Below, in pieces: positions 49,821-58,505 of a DNA stretch of 64,000 nt (the stretch's first letter is position 1; every line of letters begins with the position of its first letter). The DNA comes from Rhizobium bangladeshense (GTDB lineage: Bacteria > Pseudomonadota > Alphaproteobacteria > Rhizobiales > Rhizobiaceae), in contig NZ_LYPL01000010.1 in assembly GCF_001662075.1 (NCBI RefSeq), positions 186,001-250,000 of the forward strand, written 5' to 3'. The position numbers and the translations under genes were made by a program. The notes under the pieces are model-generated. The model was not told where the DNA came from. It searched no databases and was given only the letters and a program-made list of their open reading frames with translations.

Positions 49821-51758
49821 ATGGAAGTGCTGGATCGACATGATACGTCTCTTCACGAAGAGGGGCGCTTTCGTCTTCTGGTCGATGCCATCACCGACTA
49901 CGCCATCTACATGCTGAGCCCCGAAGGCATCGTCACCAGCTGGAATACCGGCGCTCAGCGCTTCAAGGGCTACAACCCTTCGGAAATTCTCGGCGAGCAT
50001 TTTTCCCGTTTTTATGTCGAAGAGGATCGCGCGGCCGGAAATCCCGAGCGCGCACTTGCCACGGCCCTCGAGCAGGGACGGTTCGAGGGGGAGGGCTGGC
50101 GCCAGCGCAAGGACGGCAGCCGCTTCTGGGCGCATGTCGTCATCGATCCGATTCGCCGCCCCTCCGGCGAGCTCATCGGCTTTGCCAAGATCACCCGCGA
50201 TCTGACCGAACGCAGGGCAGCCGAAAACGCCATCCGTCAGAGCGAGGAACAGTTCCGCCGGCTCATCCAGGGCGTCTCGGACTACGCGATCTACATGCTC
50301 GATCCGAATGGCAATGTCAGCAGCTGGAATTCCGGCGCCGAACGGATCAAGGGCTATCGGCCGGATGAAATCATCGGTCGGCATTTCTCGACCTTCTATA
50401 CGCCGGAGGACCGCGCCGCCGGCCTGCCGGAGACCGCGCTCCGCGTCGCCCGCACCGAAGGCCGGTTCGAGCGGGAAGGCTGGCGTGTCCGCAAGGACGG
50501 TACCCGCTTCTGGGCCAGCATCGTCGTCGACGTCATCCGCGGCGATGACGGCGACGTGCTCGGTTTTGCCAAGATCACCCGCGATATCACCGAGAAGATG
50601 GAGACGCAGCGCGCGCTGGAGCAGGCGCGCGAAGAGCTTTTCCAGTCGCAGAAGATGGAGGCGATCGGTCAGCTGACCGGCGGTATCGCCCATGATTTCA
50701 ACAATCTGCTGATGGCCGTGCTCGGCAGCCTGGAGATCCTGAAGAAACGCATGCCGCAGGATCTGTCGCTGACGTCGTTGGTCGACAATGCCATGCAGGG
50801 CGCCCAGCGCGGTGCTGCCTTGACCCAGCGCATGCTGGCCTTCTCCCGCCGGCAGGAATTGCACATGGAGCCACTCGACGTCTCCGGCCTGGTGCGTGGC
50901 ATGATGGATATTCTGAGCCGTTCGCTCGGCCCCCTCACCACGATCGAGACGTCTTATCCCGTCCGGCTGCCGACCATCCTTACCGATCCGAACCAGCTGG
51001 AGATGGCGATCCTCAACCTCGTCGTCAACGCCCGTGACGCCATGCCGGCCGGCGGCCGCATCGTGCTGCGCGCCTCCGAAGAATCGATCGCCGCCGGCAA
51101 GGGGCCGCTTTCGGCCGGCCGCTATGTCAGGATCGCGGTGATCGATGAAGGCGAGGGCATGGATGCGAAGACGCTGGAGCAGGCTGTCACGCCGTTCTTC
51201 ACCACCAAGGGTGTCGGCAAGGGCACTGGTCTCGGCCTTTCCATGGTGCAGGGTCTTGCAACACAATCCGGCGGCCGGCTGATGCTGCAGAGCAGCCCGG
51301 GCCAAGGGACGACGGCGGAATTGTGGTTCCCGGTCGTGACCGTCGAACAGAGGACCGCGGCGCCGGCCGACGTGCCGCAGCCGGACGACGATGCCCAGCG
51401 CCGGCTGCGCATCGTCGCCGTCGATGACGACGGCCTGGTCCTGATGAACACGACGCTGATGCTGGAGGATCTCGGCCACACCGTTTTTGAGGCGATGGCC
51501 GGTCCCGAGGCGCTCGACATCCTGCGCAAGGAGCCGGTCGACCTGGTCATCTGCGATCACGCCATGCCGCGCATGACCGGGGCGCAGCTCGCCGATGCGA
51601 TCCGCAGCGAGTGGCCCGAGATGCCGATCATCCTCGCCACCGGTTACGCCGATCTGCCCGACGGCGCCGGCGCCGCCAATCTGCCCCGGCTCGGCAAACC
51701 CTTCTCGCAGGCGCAGCTCGCCGACGCGATCAGCCGGGTCGCTGCTCACGGCGCGTGA
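49821..51758 (+). CDS. Hybrid sensor histidine kinase (PAS-PAS-HisKA-HATPase-REC)
   Basis: 645 residues from ATG 49821 (GAGAGGGG about 6 bases upstream). Two similar PAS domains (about residues 15-130 and 138-255; each starts DYAIYML and ends FAKITRDLTERR or FAKITRDITEKM), so an internal duplication. The H-box QLTGGIAHDFNNLL lies near 285 with the phospho-His at about 290; HATPase boxes are NLVVNARDAMP and GTGLGLSMVQG; a C-terminal receiver has its Asp in LVICDHAMPRM near 578. No TM segment, so it is cytoplasmic. The EcfG-type promoter in front suggests a stress-related sensor. Target regulator unknown. Confidence 0.92.
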   Translation: MEVLDRHDTSLHEEGRFRLLVDAITDYAIYMLSPEGIVTSWNTGAQRFKGYNPSEILGEHFSRFYVEEDRAAGNPERALATALEQGRFEGEGWRQRKDGSRFWAHVVIDPIRRPSGELIGFAKITRDLTERRAAENAIRQSEEQFRRLIQGVSDYAIYMLDPNGNVSSWNSGAERIKGYRPDEIIGRHFSTFYTPEDRAAGLPETALRVARTEGRFEREGWRVRKDGTRFWASIVVDVIRGDDGDVLGFAKITRDITEKMETQRALEQAREELFQSQKMEAIGQLTGGIAHDFNNLLMAVLGSLEILKKRMPQDLSLTSLVDNAMQGAQRGAALTQRMLAFSRRQELHMEPLDVSGLVRGMMDILSRSLGPLTTIETSYPVRLPTILTDPNQLEMAILNLVVNARDAMPAGGRIVLRASEESIAAGKGPLSAGRYVRIAVIDEGEGMDAKTLEQAVTPFFTTKGVGKGTGLGLSMVQGLATQSGGRLMLQSSPGQGTTAELWFPVVTVEQRTAAPADVPQPDDDAQRRLRIVAVDDDGLVLMNTTLMLEDLGHTVFEAMAGPEALDILRKEPVDLVICDHAMPRMTGAQLADAIRSEWPEMPIILATGYADLPDGAGAANLPRLGKPFSQAQLADAISRVAAHGA

Positions 51759-51812
51759 CGGGCGGGCTTGATTCTGACGTGGGTCACTTCGGCACGTTCC
51801 GAGTGCCTGGCG

Positions 51813-52988
51813 CTATGCACGGAGCTTCTCGTCGCCATCATCCCTGATGATTGCGCTGTCGGCTGCTTCCCGAAGGTTACCCGTCGTGGCTGAAGCTGTG
51901 CCGCCGAGAAGACGCCTTTCGGTCTGTTGCAGATCAAGGATCGCCCGTTCGATCCCCTCGGCCGGAGTCTGGCGCGAGACCAGGCGCGACCGATGACGCT
52001 GCCACAAGGTCACGAGCAGGCGCCGGCTCGGGACTTCTATCGTTTCGTGCAGGAACCATGCTCCGCCGACCGCAACGAAAAGCGCTGCCGCAATCAGTGC
52101 CGGTTCAGGAAGCAGAGTTTCAAAAGTCCGGTGGACAAGGAACATGATCGGGACGTGGAAAAGATAGAGCGAGAAGCTGATCGTGCCGAAGAACCTTACG
52201 GGTGCAGCCGCCAGGACATGTGCTGCGATGGGTGGCTGCCACGCAACGAGCGCCACAATGACGGCTGCGGCGGCCGCGCTTTGCAAGCCCCAAAATTCAG
52301 GGGAGAAATTCGGCAAGACATGCCTGTACATGAAGAACGCCACCAGAAGGAGCAGCGTCAAAATCCCCGTGAAGGCCGATGGCCTCCATCTATTGCTGAA
52401 GGCATGCAGCGCGCCGGCAAGCGCGCCGAAAAGAAAGTAAGGGAGCTTGGAAACGAGCAGGATTCCCGGCCCCGGCAATTCAAGCAGACCATCGACGACG
52501 ACGACCGCTGCGAAGCCGGCAATCAGGCCGCCATGGCGGTTCGGCCGAGCTAAGCAGAGCCACAGGATCGGAAAGAGGAGATAGAACTGAATCTCAGGGG
52601 GAATTGACCAGAAAACGCCGCTTGAGCCGAGAAGCAGGACATGGCGCACAAAGTCCGTGCCGCCGGTGATCGGCTGAACGAAGTTCAGACCTTGCATGCC
52701 GGACAGCATCGCCACGAGCAGTACGGCAACCAGATAGACCGGATAGATGCGGGCAAAGCGGCTCACCAGGAAATCCAGGACGTTTTCCCTGGTTACCGGC
52801 CGTGAACCGTAGAGATGGGCCATCAGAAAGCCGCTGAGGGCAAAAAACAGCCCGACGGCTTCGCTGCCCATGGTCGTTAAACGTTCGGCTGTGCTTGGAA
52901 AGACAAGGCCGATATGCGCTTGAACGACCAGCAGCGCGGCGATACCGCGCAGGCCATCGAGACTGGGGATGTAATCCGGCCGGTTCAT
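51813..52988 (-). CDS. Acyltransferase family 3 membrane protein
   Basis: 391 residues with about ten hydrophobic segments. IPSLDGLRGIAALLVVQAHIG at the N-terminus (conserved Arg and the catalytic-type His) and FFALSGFLMAHLYG near 47 are acyltransferase-3 landmarks, and RFFGTISFSLYLFHVPI occurs near 268. Typical roles are O-acetylation of exopolysaccharide, LPS or Nod-factor sugars; the acceptor here is unknown. The C-terminal 60 residues are soluble. Convergent with the hybrid kinase gene. Confidence 0.87.
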   Translation of the reverse strand: MNRPDYIPSLDGLRGIAALLVVQAHIGLVFPSTAERLTTMGSEAVGLFFALSGFLMAHLYGSRPVTRENVLDFLVSRFARIYPVYLVAVLLVAMLSGMQGLNFVQPITGGTDFVRHVLLLGSSGVFWSIPPEIQFYLLFPILWLCLARPNRHGGLIAGFAAVVVVDGLLELPGPGILLVSKLPYFLFGALAGALHAFSNRWRPSAFTGILTLLLLVAFFMYRHVLPNFSPEFWGLQSAAAAAVIVALVAWQPPIAAHVLAAAPVRFFGTISFSLYLFHVPIMFLVHRTFETLLPEPALIAAALFVAVGGAWFLHETIEVPSRRLLVTLWQRHRSRLVSRQTPAEGIERAILDLQQTERRLLGGTASATTGNLREAADSAIIRDDGDEKLRA

Positions 52989-53097
52989 GTGCAGCTTTTA
53001 TATATTCGTTCAGGCAAGCAGTAGCGGACATCACTTTACATGATGTTAATCCGGTTGCGCTCAAGCGCGCAGCGCAACCCGGTTGGCGGAGCTCCTA

Positions 53098-53844
53098 TTA
53101 CGGGCGGCGACTCTCGCTGCGAAGGATGAACGCCAGCAAGGCCAGGGCCATCGCCGCCAGCCCGTACCAGGTGATCGCATAGACGAGATGGTTGTTGGGG
53201 AAATGGATGACCGTCAGGCCGCCGACGGGCAGACCGCCCGGATTGGCGGTCGCATCGGCATCGATGAAATAGGGTGCGACCGCATCGACGCCGCGCTTTT
53301 GAGCGATCGCCGCGACATCACGCGAATACCAGCGGTCGGCCCCAACGTCGTTGGATTGCAGCAGCGATCCCTTCGGCTCCGTCACCCGCATCAGACCGGT
53401 GATTTCGACCGGTCCCGGCAGCTGGCCTTCGCGGCGCGTGGCCGGGTCGCGCCTGTCGGTCGGCACGAAGCCGCGGTTGATGAGGATGGCAGTGCCGTCG
53501 GCAAGCATCAGCGGCGTCATCACCCAATAACCCGGGCCGAGCGCGGTCGAGGCATAGACCAGCGTCTCTTTGTCGTTGGCGAGCTTCCCGGCCACGTTCA
53601 CCCGGCGATACTCGTCACCGGCATTGACCTTGTCCCAGTCGGCACGCGCCGGCGCGGGCGCTGCTGCGGCATGCACACGCTGGTCGACGCGGGCGATGAG
53701 GTCGCGCTTCCAGGCCAGCCGCTGCACCTGCCAAGTGCCGAGCCCGACTAGGGCTGCGGCAAGCAGTGCCAGACAGACGACAAAGAGCACCCGTTTTGCA
53801 GGCGAATGCCGTCTTTCCGCTTTTTCCGGGGAAGCCTCACTCAT
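53098..53844 (-). CDS. SURF1-family oxidase assembly protein
   Basis: 248 residues from the ATG at 53842-53844. Two TM segments, one near residue 20 (VLFVVCLALLAAALVGLGTW, followed by QVQRLAWK) and one at the C-terminus (VYAITWYGLAAMALALLAFIL); the signature LINRGFVP near 130 and HFPNNHLVYAITWYG are SURF1 hallmarks. Helps haem insertion or assembly of haem-copper oxidases. Last gene after cyoABCD on the same strand, 46 bases from cyoD. Confidence 0.92.
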   Translation of the reverse strand: MSEASPEKAERRHSPAKRVLFVVCLALLAAALVGLGTWQVQRLAWKRDLIARVDQRVHAAAAPAPARADWDKVNAGDEYRRVNVAGKLANDKETLVYASTALGPGYWVMTPLMLADGTAILINRGFVPTDRRDPATRREGQLPGPVEITGLMRVTEPKGSLLQSNDVGADRWYSRDVAAIAQKRGVDAVAPYFIDADATANPGGLPVGGLTVIHFPNNHLVYAITWYGLAAMALALLAFILRSESRRP

Positions 53845-53890
53845 GGCAAGAATCGCTTCGGGCGGCGGTGCCGCCGCCCTTTCCATACCG

Positions 53891-54292
53891 TCACGGCATG
53901 TTCTTCATCATCTCGGGGCTCATCGGCATCATGTTGGTGTTGAGATGATGCATGACCCAAAGCGAGCCGGAGAGCGCGATGGCGACGATGATGATGGTGA
54001 AGATCAGCGCCATCATCGTCCAGCCGCCTTCGCTGCGCGGGTTCATATGCAGGAAGAAGACCATATGGACGACGATCTGGACGGCGCCGATGGCCATCAC
54101 CAGCACCGCCGTCACCGCCGGGCTTTCGAAGACGCCGGCCATGACCAGCCAGAAGGGAATGGCGGTCAGGATGACGGAGAGCGCAAAGCCGGTCATGTAG
54201 CTGCGGAAGGTGCCGTGGCCGGCCTGATGACCGTGGCTGTGGCCGTGATGCGCCTCGTGCGCATCCTCATGGGCGGGTGCTTGCGAACTCAT
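53891..54292 (-). CDS. cyoD: Cytochrome o ubiquinol oxidase subunit IV
   Basis: 133 residues: a His-rich N-terminus (EDAHEAHHGHSHGHQAGHG), then three TM segments (GFALSVILTAIPFWLVMAG; AVLVMAIGAVQIVVHMVFFL; ALIFTIIIVAIALSGSLWV) matching CyoD. Start at the ATG overlapping the cyoC stop in an ATGA; the longer upstream frame is a shadow of cyoC. Assists CuB binding and assembly in the bo3 complex. Confidence 0.95.
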   Translation of the reverse strand: MSSQAPAHEDAHEAHHGHSHGHQAGHGTFRSYMTGFALSVILTAIPFWLVMAGVFESPAVTAVLVMAIGAVQIVVHMVFFLHMNPRSEGGWTMMALIFTIIIVAIALSGSLWVMHHLNTNMMPMSPEMMKNMP

Positions 54293-54909
54293 CCGAGAAC
54301 TCCCAAGAGATAGACGAAGGAAAAGACGCCGATCCAGACGACGTCGAGGAAGTGCCAGAACATCGACAGGCACATCAGCCGGCGGCGGTTGGCCTCGATC
54401 AGGCCGTGCATCGACACCTGCACCATCAGCGTGATCAGCCAGACGATGCCGAAGGTGACGTGCAGTCCGTGCGTTCCGACCAGCGTGAAGAAGGAGGAGA
54501 GGAAGGCGCTGCGCGTCGGCCCGGCGCCTTCGTGGATCAGGTGGATGAACTCGTAGAGTTCGAGCCCGATGAAGGCGGCGCCGAACAGGCCGGTGACGGC
54601 GAGCCAGAACAGCGTTTCCGCCTTGGCGTTGCGCTCCATCTGCAGCATCGCGAAGCCATAGGTGATCGACGACAACAGCAGCATCGATGTGTTGAGGGCA
54701 ACGATCGGCAGATCGAAGAGATCGGCCGGCGACGGCCCGGCAGCATAATTGCGGCCGAGCACGCCATGCGTTGCAAACAGCACCGCGAAGATCAGGCAGT
54801 CGCTCATCAGATAGAGCCAGAAGCCGAGATTGGTGCTGTTCTCCGGATGATGATCTTCGGTTAGGTAGAACTCTGGCTTTTCGGCCGTGTCGACGGTGTG
54901 ATCGCTCAT
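54289..54909 (-). CDS. cyoC: Cytochrome o ubiquinol oxidase subunit III
   Basis: 206 residues from the ATG at 54907-54909. Five TM segments; NLGFWLYLMSDCLIFAVLFATHGVL (landmark GFWLYLMSDC) and FFTLVGTHGLHVTFGI are CyoC/COX3 motifs. Starts 5 bases after the cyoB stop and overlaps cyoD by 4. Confidence 0.95.
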   Translation of the reverse strand: MSDHTVDTAEKPEFYLTEDHHPENSTNLGFWLYLMSDCLIFAVLFATHGVLGRNYAAGPSPADLFDLPIVALNTSMLLLSSITYGFAMLQMERNAKAETLFWLAVTGLFGAAFIGLELYEFIHLIHEGAGPTRSAFLSSFFTLVGTHGLHVTFGIVWLITLMVQVSMHGLIEANRRRLMCLSMFWHFLDVVWIGVFSFVYLLGVLG

Positions 54910-54914
54910 GGTCG

Positions 54915-56918
54915 TTACACCTGCTCGGCAAGCAGCGTGGTGCGCTTGCCTTCTGTTTCGGTCACCTTGTCGGCGGGAATGTAGAAGTCGCGTTTGTAAT
55001 TGAACGTATGGCCGATAGCCACGACGAGCAGCGCGACGGCGGAGACGACGACCAGCCACCACATATACCAGATCAGGCCGAAGGCGAGTGCGACGCTGAT
55101 AGCCGAGAGGATGGCGCCGGCGCCGGTATTCTTTGGCATGTGGATCGGCTTGAAGCCGCCGAGCGGACGCTCGTAGCCGCGCCTCTTCATGTCGTACCAG
55201 CTGTCATGGTCGTGAACCACGGGCGTGAAGGCGAAGTTGTAGTCCGGCGGCGGCGAAGCGGTCGACCATTCCAGCGTACGGCCGTCCCAGGGATCGCCGC
55301 TATCGTCGCGCAATTCCTCGCGCTTCATGAAGCTGACGACGATCTGGATCAGGAAGGCGGCGATACCGAGCGCGATCAGGCCGACGCCAAAGGCGGCGAT
55401 GATGAACCAGATCTGCAGCGACGGGTCCTCGAACTGGCTCATGCGCCGCGTAACACCCATAAGGCCGAGCACATAGAGCGGCATGAAGGCGAACCAGAAG
55501 CCGATCTGCCAGAACCAGAAGCTCATCTTGCCCCAGAAGGGATCGAGCTTGAAGCCGAAGGCCTTCGGGAACCAGTAGTTCACGCCGGCGAACATGCCGA
55601 AGAGGACGCCGCCTATGATGACGTTGTGGAAGTGGGCGATGAGGAACAGCGAATTGTGCAGCACGAAGTCGGCCGGCGGCACGGCGAGCATGACGCCGGT
55701 CATGCCGCCGATGACGAAGGTCACCATGAAGCCGACCGTCCACAGCATCGGCACCTCGTAGCGGATACGGCCGCGATACATGGTGAAGAGCCAGTTGAAG
55801 ATCTTCGCCCCTGTCGGGATCGAGATGATCATCGTGGTAATGCCGAAGAAGGAATTGACGGATGCACCCGAGCCCATGGTGAAGAAGTGGTGCAGCCAGA
55901 CAATGTAGGACAGGATCATGATCACGCAGGTGGCGTAGACCATCGAAGCGTAACCGAACAGGCGTTTTCCTGAGAAGGTAGCGACGACTTCCGAGAAGAT
56001 GCCGAAGGCAGGCAGCACGAGGATGTAGACCTCCGGATGGCCCCAGATCCAGATGAGGTTGATGTACATCATCGGGTTGCCGCCGAGGTCGTTGGTGAAG
56101 AAGTTCGCCCCGGCGTAGCGGTCGAGCGACAACAGGACGAGCGTTGCCGTCAGGATCGGGAAGGAGGCGACGATCAGCACGTTGGTGCAGAGCGCCGTCC
56201 AGGTGAAGACAGGCATCTTCATGAAGGTCATGCCCGGCGCGCGCATCTTGACGATGGTGGCGATCAGGTTGATGCCCGAGAGCGTCGTTCCGACACCGGC
56301 CACCTGCAGGCCCCAGATATAATAGTCGACGCCGACGCCCGGACTGTAGGCTGCGCCCGACAGCGGCGGGTAGGCGAGCCAGCCGGTCTGGGCGAACTCG
56401 CCGATGAACAGCGACAGCATGATGATGATCGCGCCGGCGGTGGTCATCCAGAAGGAGAAGTTGTTGAGGAAGGGGAATGACACGTCGCGCGCGCCGATCT
56501 GCAACGGCACCACGAAGTTCATCAGGCCTGTGACGAAGGGCATCGCCACGAAGAAGATCATGATGACGCCGTGGGCGGTGAAGATCTGGTCGTAATGGTG
56601 CGGCGGCAGGTAGCCTTCCGACCCGTTGAAGGCGATCGCCTGCTGGATGCGCATCAGGATCGCGTCGGAAAAGCCGCGCAACAGCATGATGACCGCCAGG
56701 ATCACATACATGATGCCGATCTTCTTGTGATCGACGCTGCAGATCCAGTCGTGCCAGAGCGGGCCCCAGAACCTGAAATAGGTGATGGCGCCGAGCACCG
56801 CGAGACCGCCGATGACGACGCCGATGAAGGTCACGACCAGGATCGGGTCGTGATAGGGGATGGCATCGAGGGTCAACCGGCCGAAGACGAACTTCAGGAG
56901 GTCAGGATTGGAAAACAT
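54915..56918 (-). CDS. cyoB: Cytochrome o ubiquinol oxidase subunit I
   Basis: 667 residues, about 15 TM segments; reduces oxygen to water and pumps protons. The haem-copper motif WIWGHPEVYILVLPAFGIFSE near residue 290 carries the CuB His and the cross-linked Tyr; LHHFFTMGSGASVNSF and HNSLFLIAHFHNVIIGG near 420 give further metal ligands. Length matches E. coli CyoB. Confidence 0.96.
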   Translation of the reverse strand: MFSNPDLLKFVFGRLTLDAIPYHDPILVVTFIGVVIGGLAVLGAITYFRFWGPLWHDWICSVDHKKIGIMYVILAVIMLLRGFSDAILMRIQQAIAFNGSEGYLPPHHYDQIFTAHGVIMIFFVAMPFVTGLMNFVVPLQIGARDVSFPFLNNFSFWMTTAGAIIIMLSLFIGEFAQTGWLAYPPLSGAAYSPGVGVDYYIWGLQVAGVGTTLSGINLIATIVKMRAPGMTFMKMPVFTWTALCTNVLIVASFPILTATLVLLSLDRYAGANFFTNDLGGNPMMYINLIWIWGHPEVYILVLPAFGIFSEVVATFSGKRLFGYASMVYATCVIMILSYIVWLHHFFTMGSGASVNSFFGITTMIISIPTGAKIFNWLFTMYRGRIRYEVPMLWTVGFMVTFVIGGMTGVMLAVPPADFVLHNSLFLIAHFHNVIIGGVLFGMFAGVNYWFPKAFGFKLDPFWGKMSFWFWQIGFWFAFMPLYVLGLMGVTRRMSQFEDPSLQIWFIIAAFGVGLIALGIAAFLIQIVVSFMKREELRDDSGDPWDGRTLEWSTASPPPDYNFAFTPVVHDHDSWYDMKRRGYERPLGGFKPIHMPKNTGAGAILSAISVALAFGLIWYMWWLVVVSAVALLVVAIGHTFNYKRDFYIPADKVTETEGKRTTLLAEQV

Positions 56919-56960
56919 GGAACAACCCGTTCATTATGTCTTGCGACGCAAAGCGCCAGG

Positions 56961-58118
56961 TTAATTGTTGTTGTTGAGCTGCGCCGGCGCCGGATCGGTG
57001 CCGTTGCCCGTGGCGGGCATGGAATGGCCTTCATGCTGCATGCCGGGCATGCCGGGCATGTCGTGCTGCATGCTGCTGCCACCGGAATTGCGCGGCGGCT
57101 CGGCCCTTGCCGGAACGCCCGTCGCCGGCACGGTTGCGCCCGGCGCCACGACGCCTTCGCCGGCATGGCGATTGTCGTATTGCAGCTTCTCGCGGTTCTC
57201 AGCACTTTCCTTTCCGCCGCCGCCCATCATGTCGATATGCATCATCTCGTTCATGCACATCTTGCCCGGCGTGGCGCACATGTTGAGGATGGCGGCGTAG
57301 AGATCGCCATCGGCGCCGGCATAATAACGCACCGGCTCCTTCTCGCTCGGCTTCTCAAGCTTCAGATAGGTGTCGCGGTTGAGCATAGTTCCCTGTTGCT
57401 TGACCTTGGCCACCCAGGCATCGAAGCCTTCGCGATTGAGCCCGTGGAATTTGAACCGCATGTGCGAGAAGCCGGCGCCGCTGTAATTGGCCGAGAAGCC
57501 CTCATACTCGCCTTCCTTGTTGATGACGGCGTGCAGCTTCGTCTCCATGCCGGGCATGGCGTAGATCTGGCCGGCAAGGGCTGGGATGTAGAAGGAGTTC
57601 ATCACCGAGGAAGCGGTGATCTTGAAATTGATCGGTTGATCCACCGGCGCGGCCATCTCGTTGACGGTGGCGATGCCGAGTTCGGGATAGAAGAACAGCC
57701 ACTTCCAGTCGAGCGCCACGACTTCAACGGTCAGCGGCTTGGTATCGGCCGGAATGGCGCGCTCGGCATCGAGGCGGTCGAGCGGGCGGTAGGGATCGAG
57801 CTTGTGCGTGGAAATCCAGGTGACGGCGCCGAGCGCTATGATGATCGCCAGGGGTGCAGCCCAGATGACGATTTCGAGGCGGGTCGAATGATGCCATTCC
57901 GGCGCGTAGGTCGCGGCCGTGTTGGAGCGGCGGTAGCGCCAGGCGAACAGCAGCGTCAGGAAGATCACTGGAACGATGATCAGAAGCATCAGCACCGTCG
58001 AGACGACGATCAGATCGCGCTGTTGCGCGGCGATGTCGCCGGAGGGCGCCATGACCACCATGTTGCATCCTGCCAGGAAAAGCAGCGGCAAGACGGATAG
58101 AAGGCGGGAAAACTTCAT
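56961..58118 (-). CDS. cyoA: Cytochrome o ubiquinol oxidase subunit II
   Basis: 385 residues from the ATG at 58116-58118. Lipoprotein signal with lipobox LAGC near residue 18, two TM helices, then the periplasmic cupredoxin-like domain (DWKWLFFYPELGIATVNEMA) lacking the CuA ligands, as expected for a quinol oxidase. Unusual is a tail of about 70 residues rich in Met, His and Pro (SSMQHDMPGMPGMQHEGHSM), suggestive of copper binding. First gene of cyoABCD-surf1. Confidence 0.94.
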   Translation of the reverse strand: MKFSRLLSVLPLLFLAGCNMVVMAPSGDIAAQQRDLIVVSTVLMLLIIVPVIFLTLLFAWRYRRSNTAATYAPEWHHSTRLEIVIWAAPLAIIIALGAVTWISTHKLDPYRPLDRLDAERAIPADTKPLTVEVVALDWKWLFFYPELGIATVNEMAAPVDQPINFKITASSVMNSFYIPALAGQIYAMPGMETKLHAVINKEGEYEGFSANYSGAGFSHMRFKFHGLNREGFDAWVAKVKQQGTMLNRDTYLKLEKPSEKEPVRYYAGADGDLYAAILNMCATPGKMCMNEMMHIDMMGGGGKESAENREKLQYDNRHAGEGVVAPGATVPATGVPARAEPPRNSGGSSMQHDMPGMPGMQHEGHSMPATGNGTDPAPAQLNNNN

Positions 58119-58204
58119 GAGTTTTGGCACGTCTCTAAGCTCTTGTTGTTTCGTTTGGTCCGCGACTAAAGCACTGAACCGGATCGCGACATGAGGCGGA
58201 AGGT

Positions 58205-58232
58205 CGCAGTGCAGCAAACATGCCGCACTGCG
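58205..58232. promoter_or_regulatory. Palindrome upstream of cyoA
   Basis: CGCAGTGC-N12-GCACTGCG, 87 bases before the cyoA start in the divergent intergenic region. Could be a regulator-binding site; the factor is unknown. Confidence 0.35.
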
Positions 58233-58448
58233 GCAAAATCATCGGGCGCTAGTGCTTTGAAATCCTGATGAGTTCAGAAGGATTTTAGGCGTGCGCGTGT
58301 TTTAGGCCAATATATCCACTACAGCCGGTCAGGCCAGCATTTGCAGGGGAAAATCTCCGTCCGGATCACGCAAATTTTTCGGTCCCGGCTTCATTTGGGC
58401 CGTGATGATGAACTATTTCAGTCTTACGGACTTGATAAGCCTGCAGGT

Positions 58449-58462
58449 TTGATCAAGATCAC
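58449..58462. promoter_or_regulatory. FNR/FixK-box-like sequence
   Basis: TTGATCAAGATCAC differs by one base from the anaerobox TTGAT-N4-ATCAA. It lies 44 bases before the MFS start codon, close for activation, so if real it may repress or may serve the distant cyo promoter. Confidence 0.35.
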
Positions 58463-58505
58463 GCTTGGGGCGCCTTGCCGGAAGCGCCTTAACGAGGAGG
58501 CGTTT

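Noticed and set aside
48396..51749. Minus-strand open frame of 1,117 codons opposite the FAD protein and the hybrid kinase
   Set aside because: It spans two well-supported plus-strand genes and their intergenic gap, and has low-complexity Arg/Ala/Asp/His-rich sequence typical of antisense frames in GC-rich DNA.
53891..54931. Long minus-strand frame that would give cyoD a 213-residue N-terminal extension
   Set aside because: The extension is out of frame with and covers cyoC; CyoD proper begins at the ATGA overlap at 54292.
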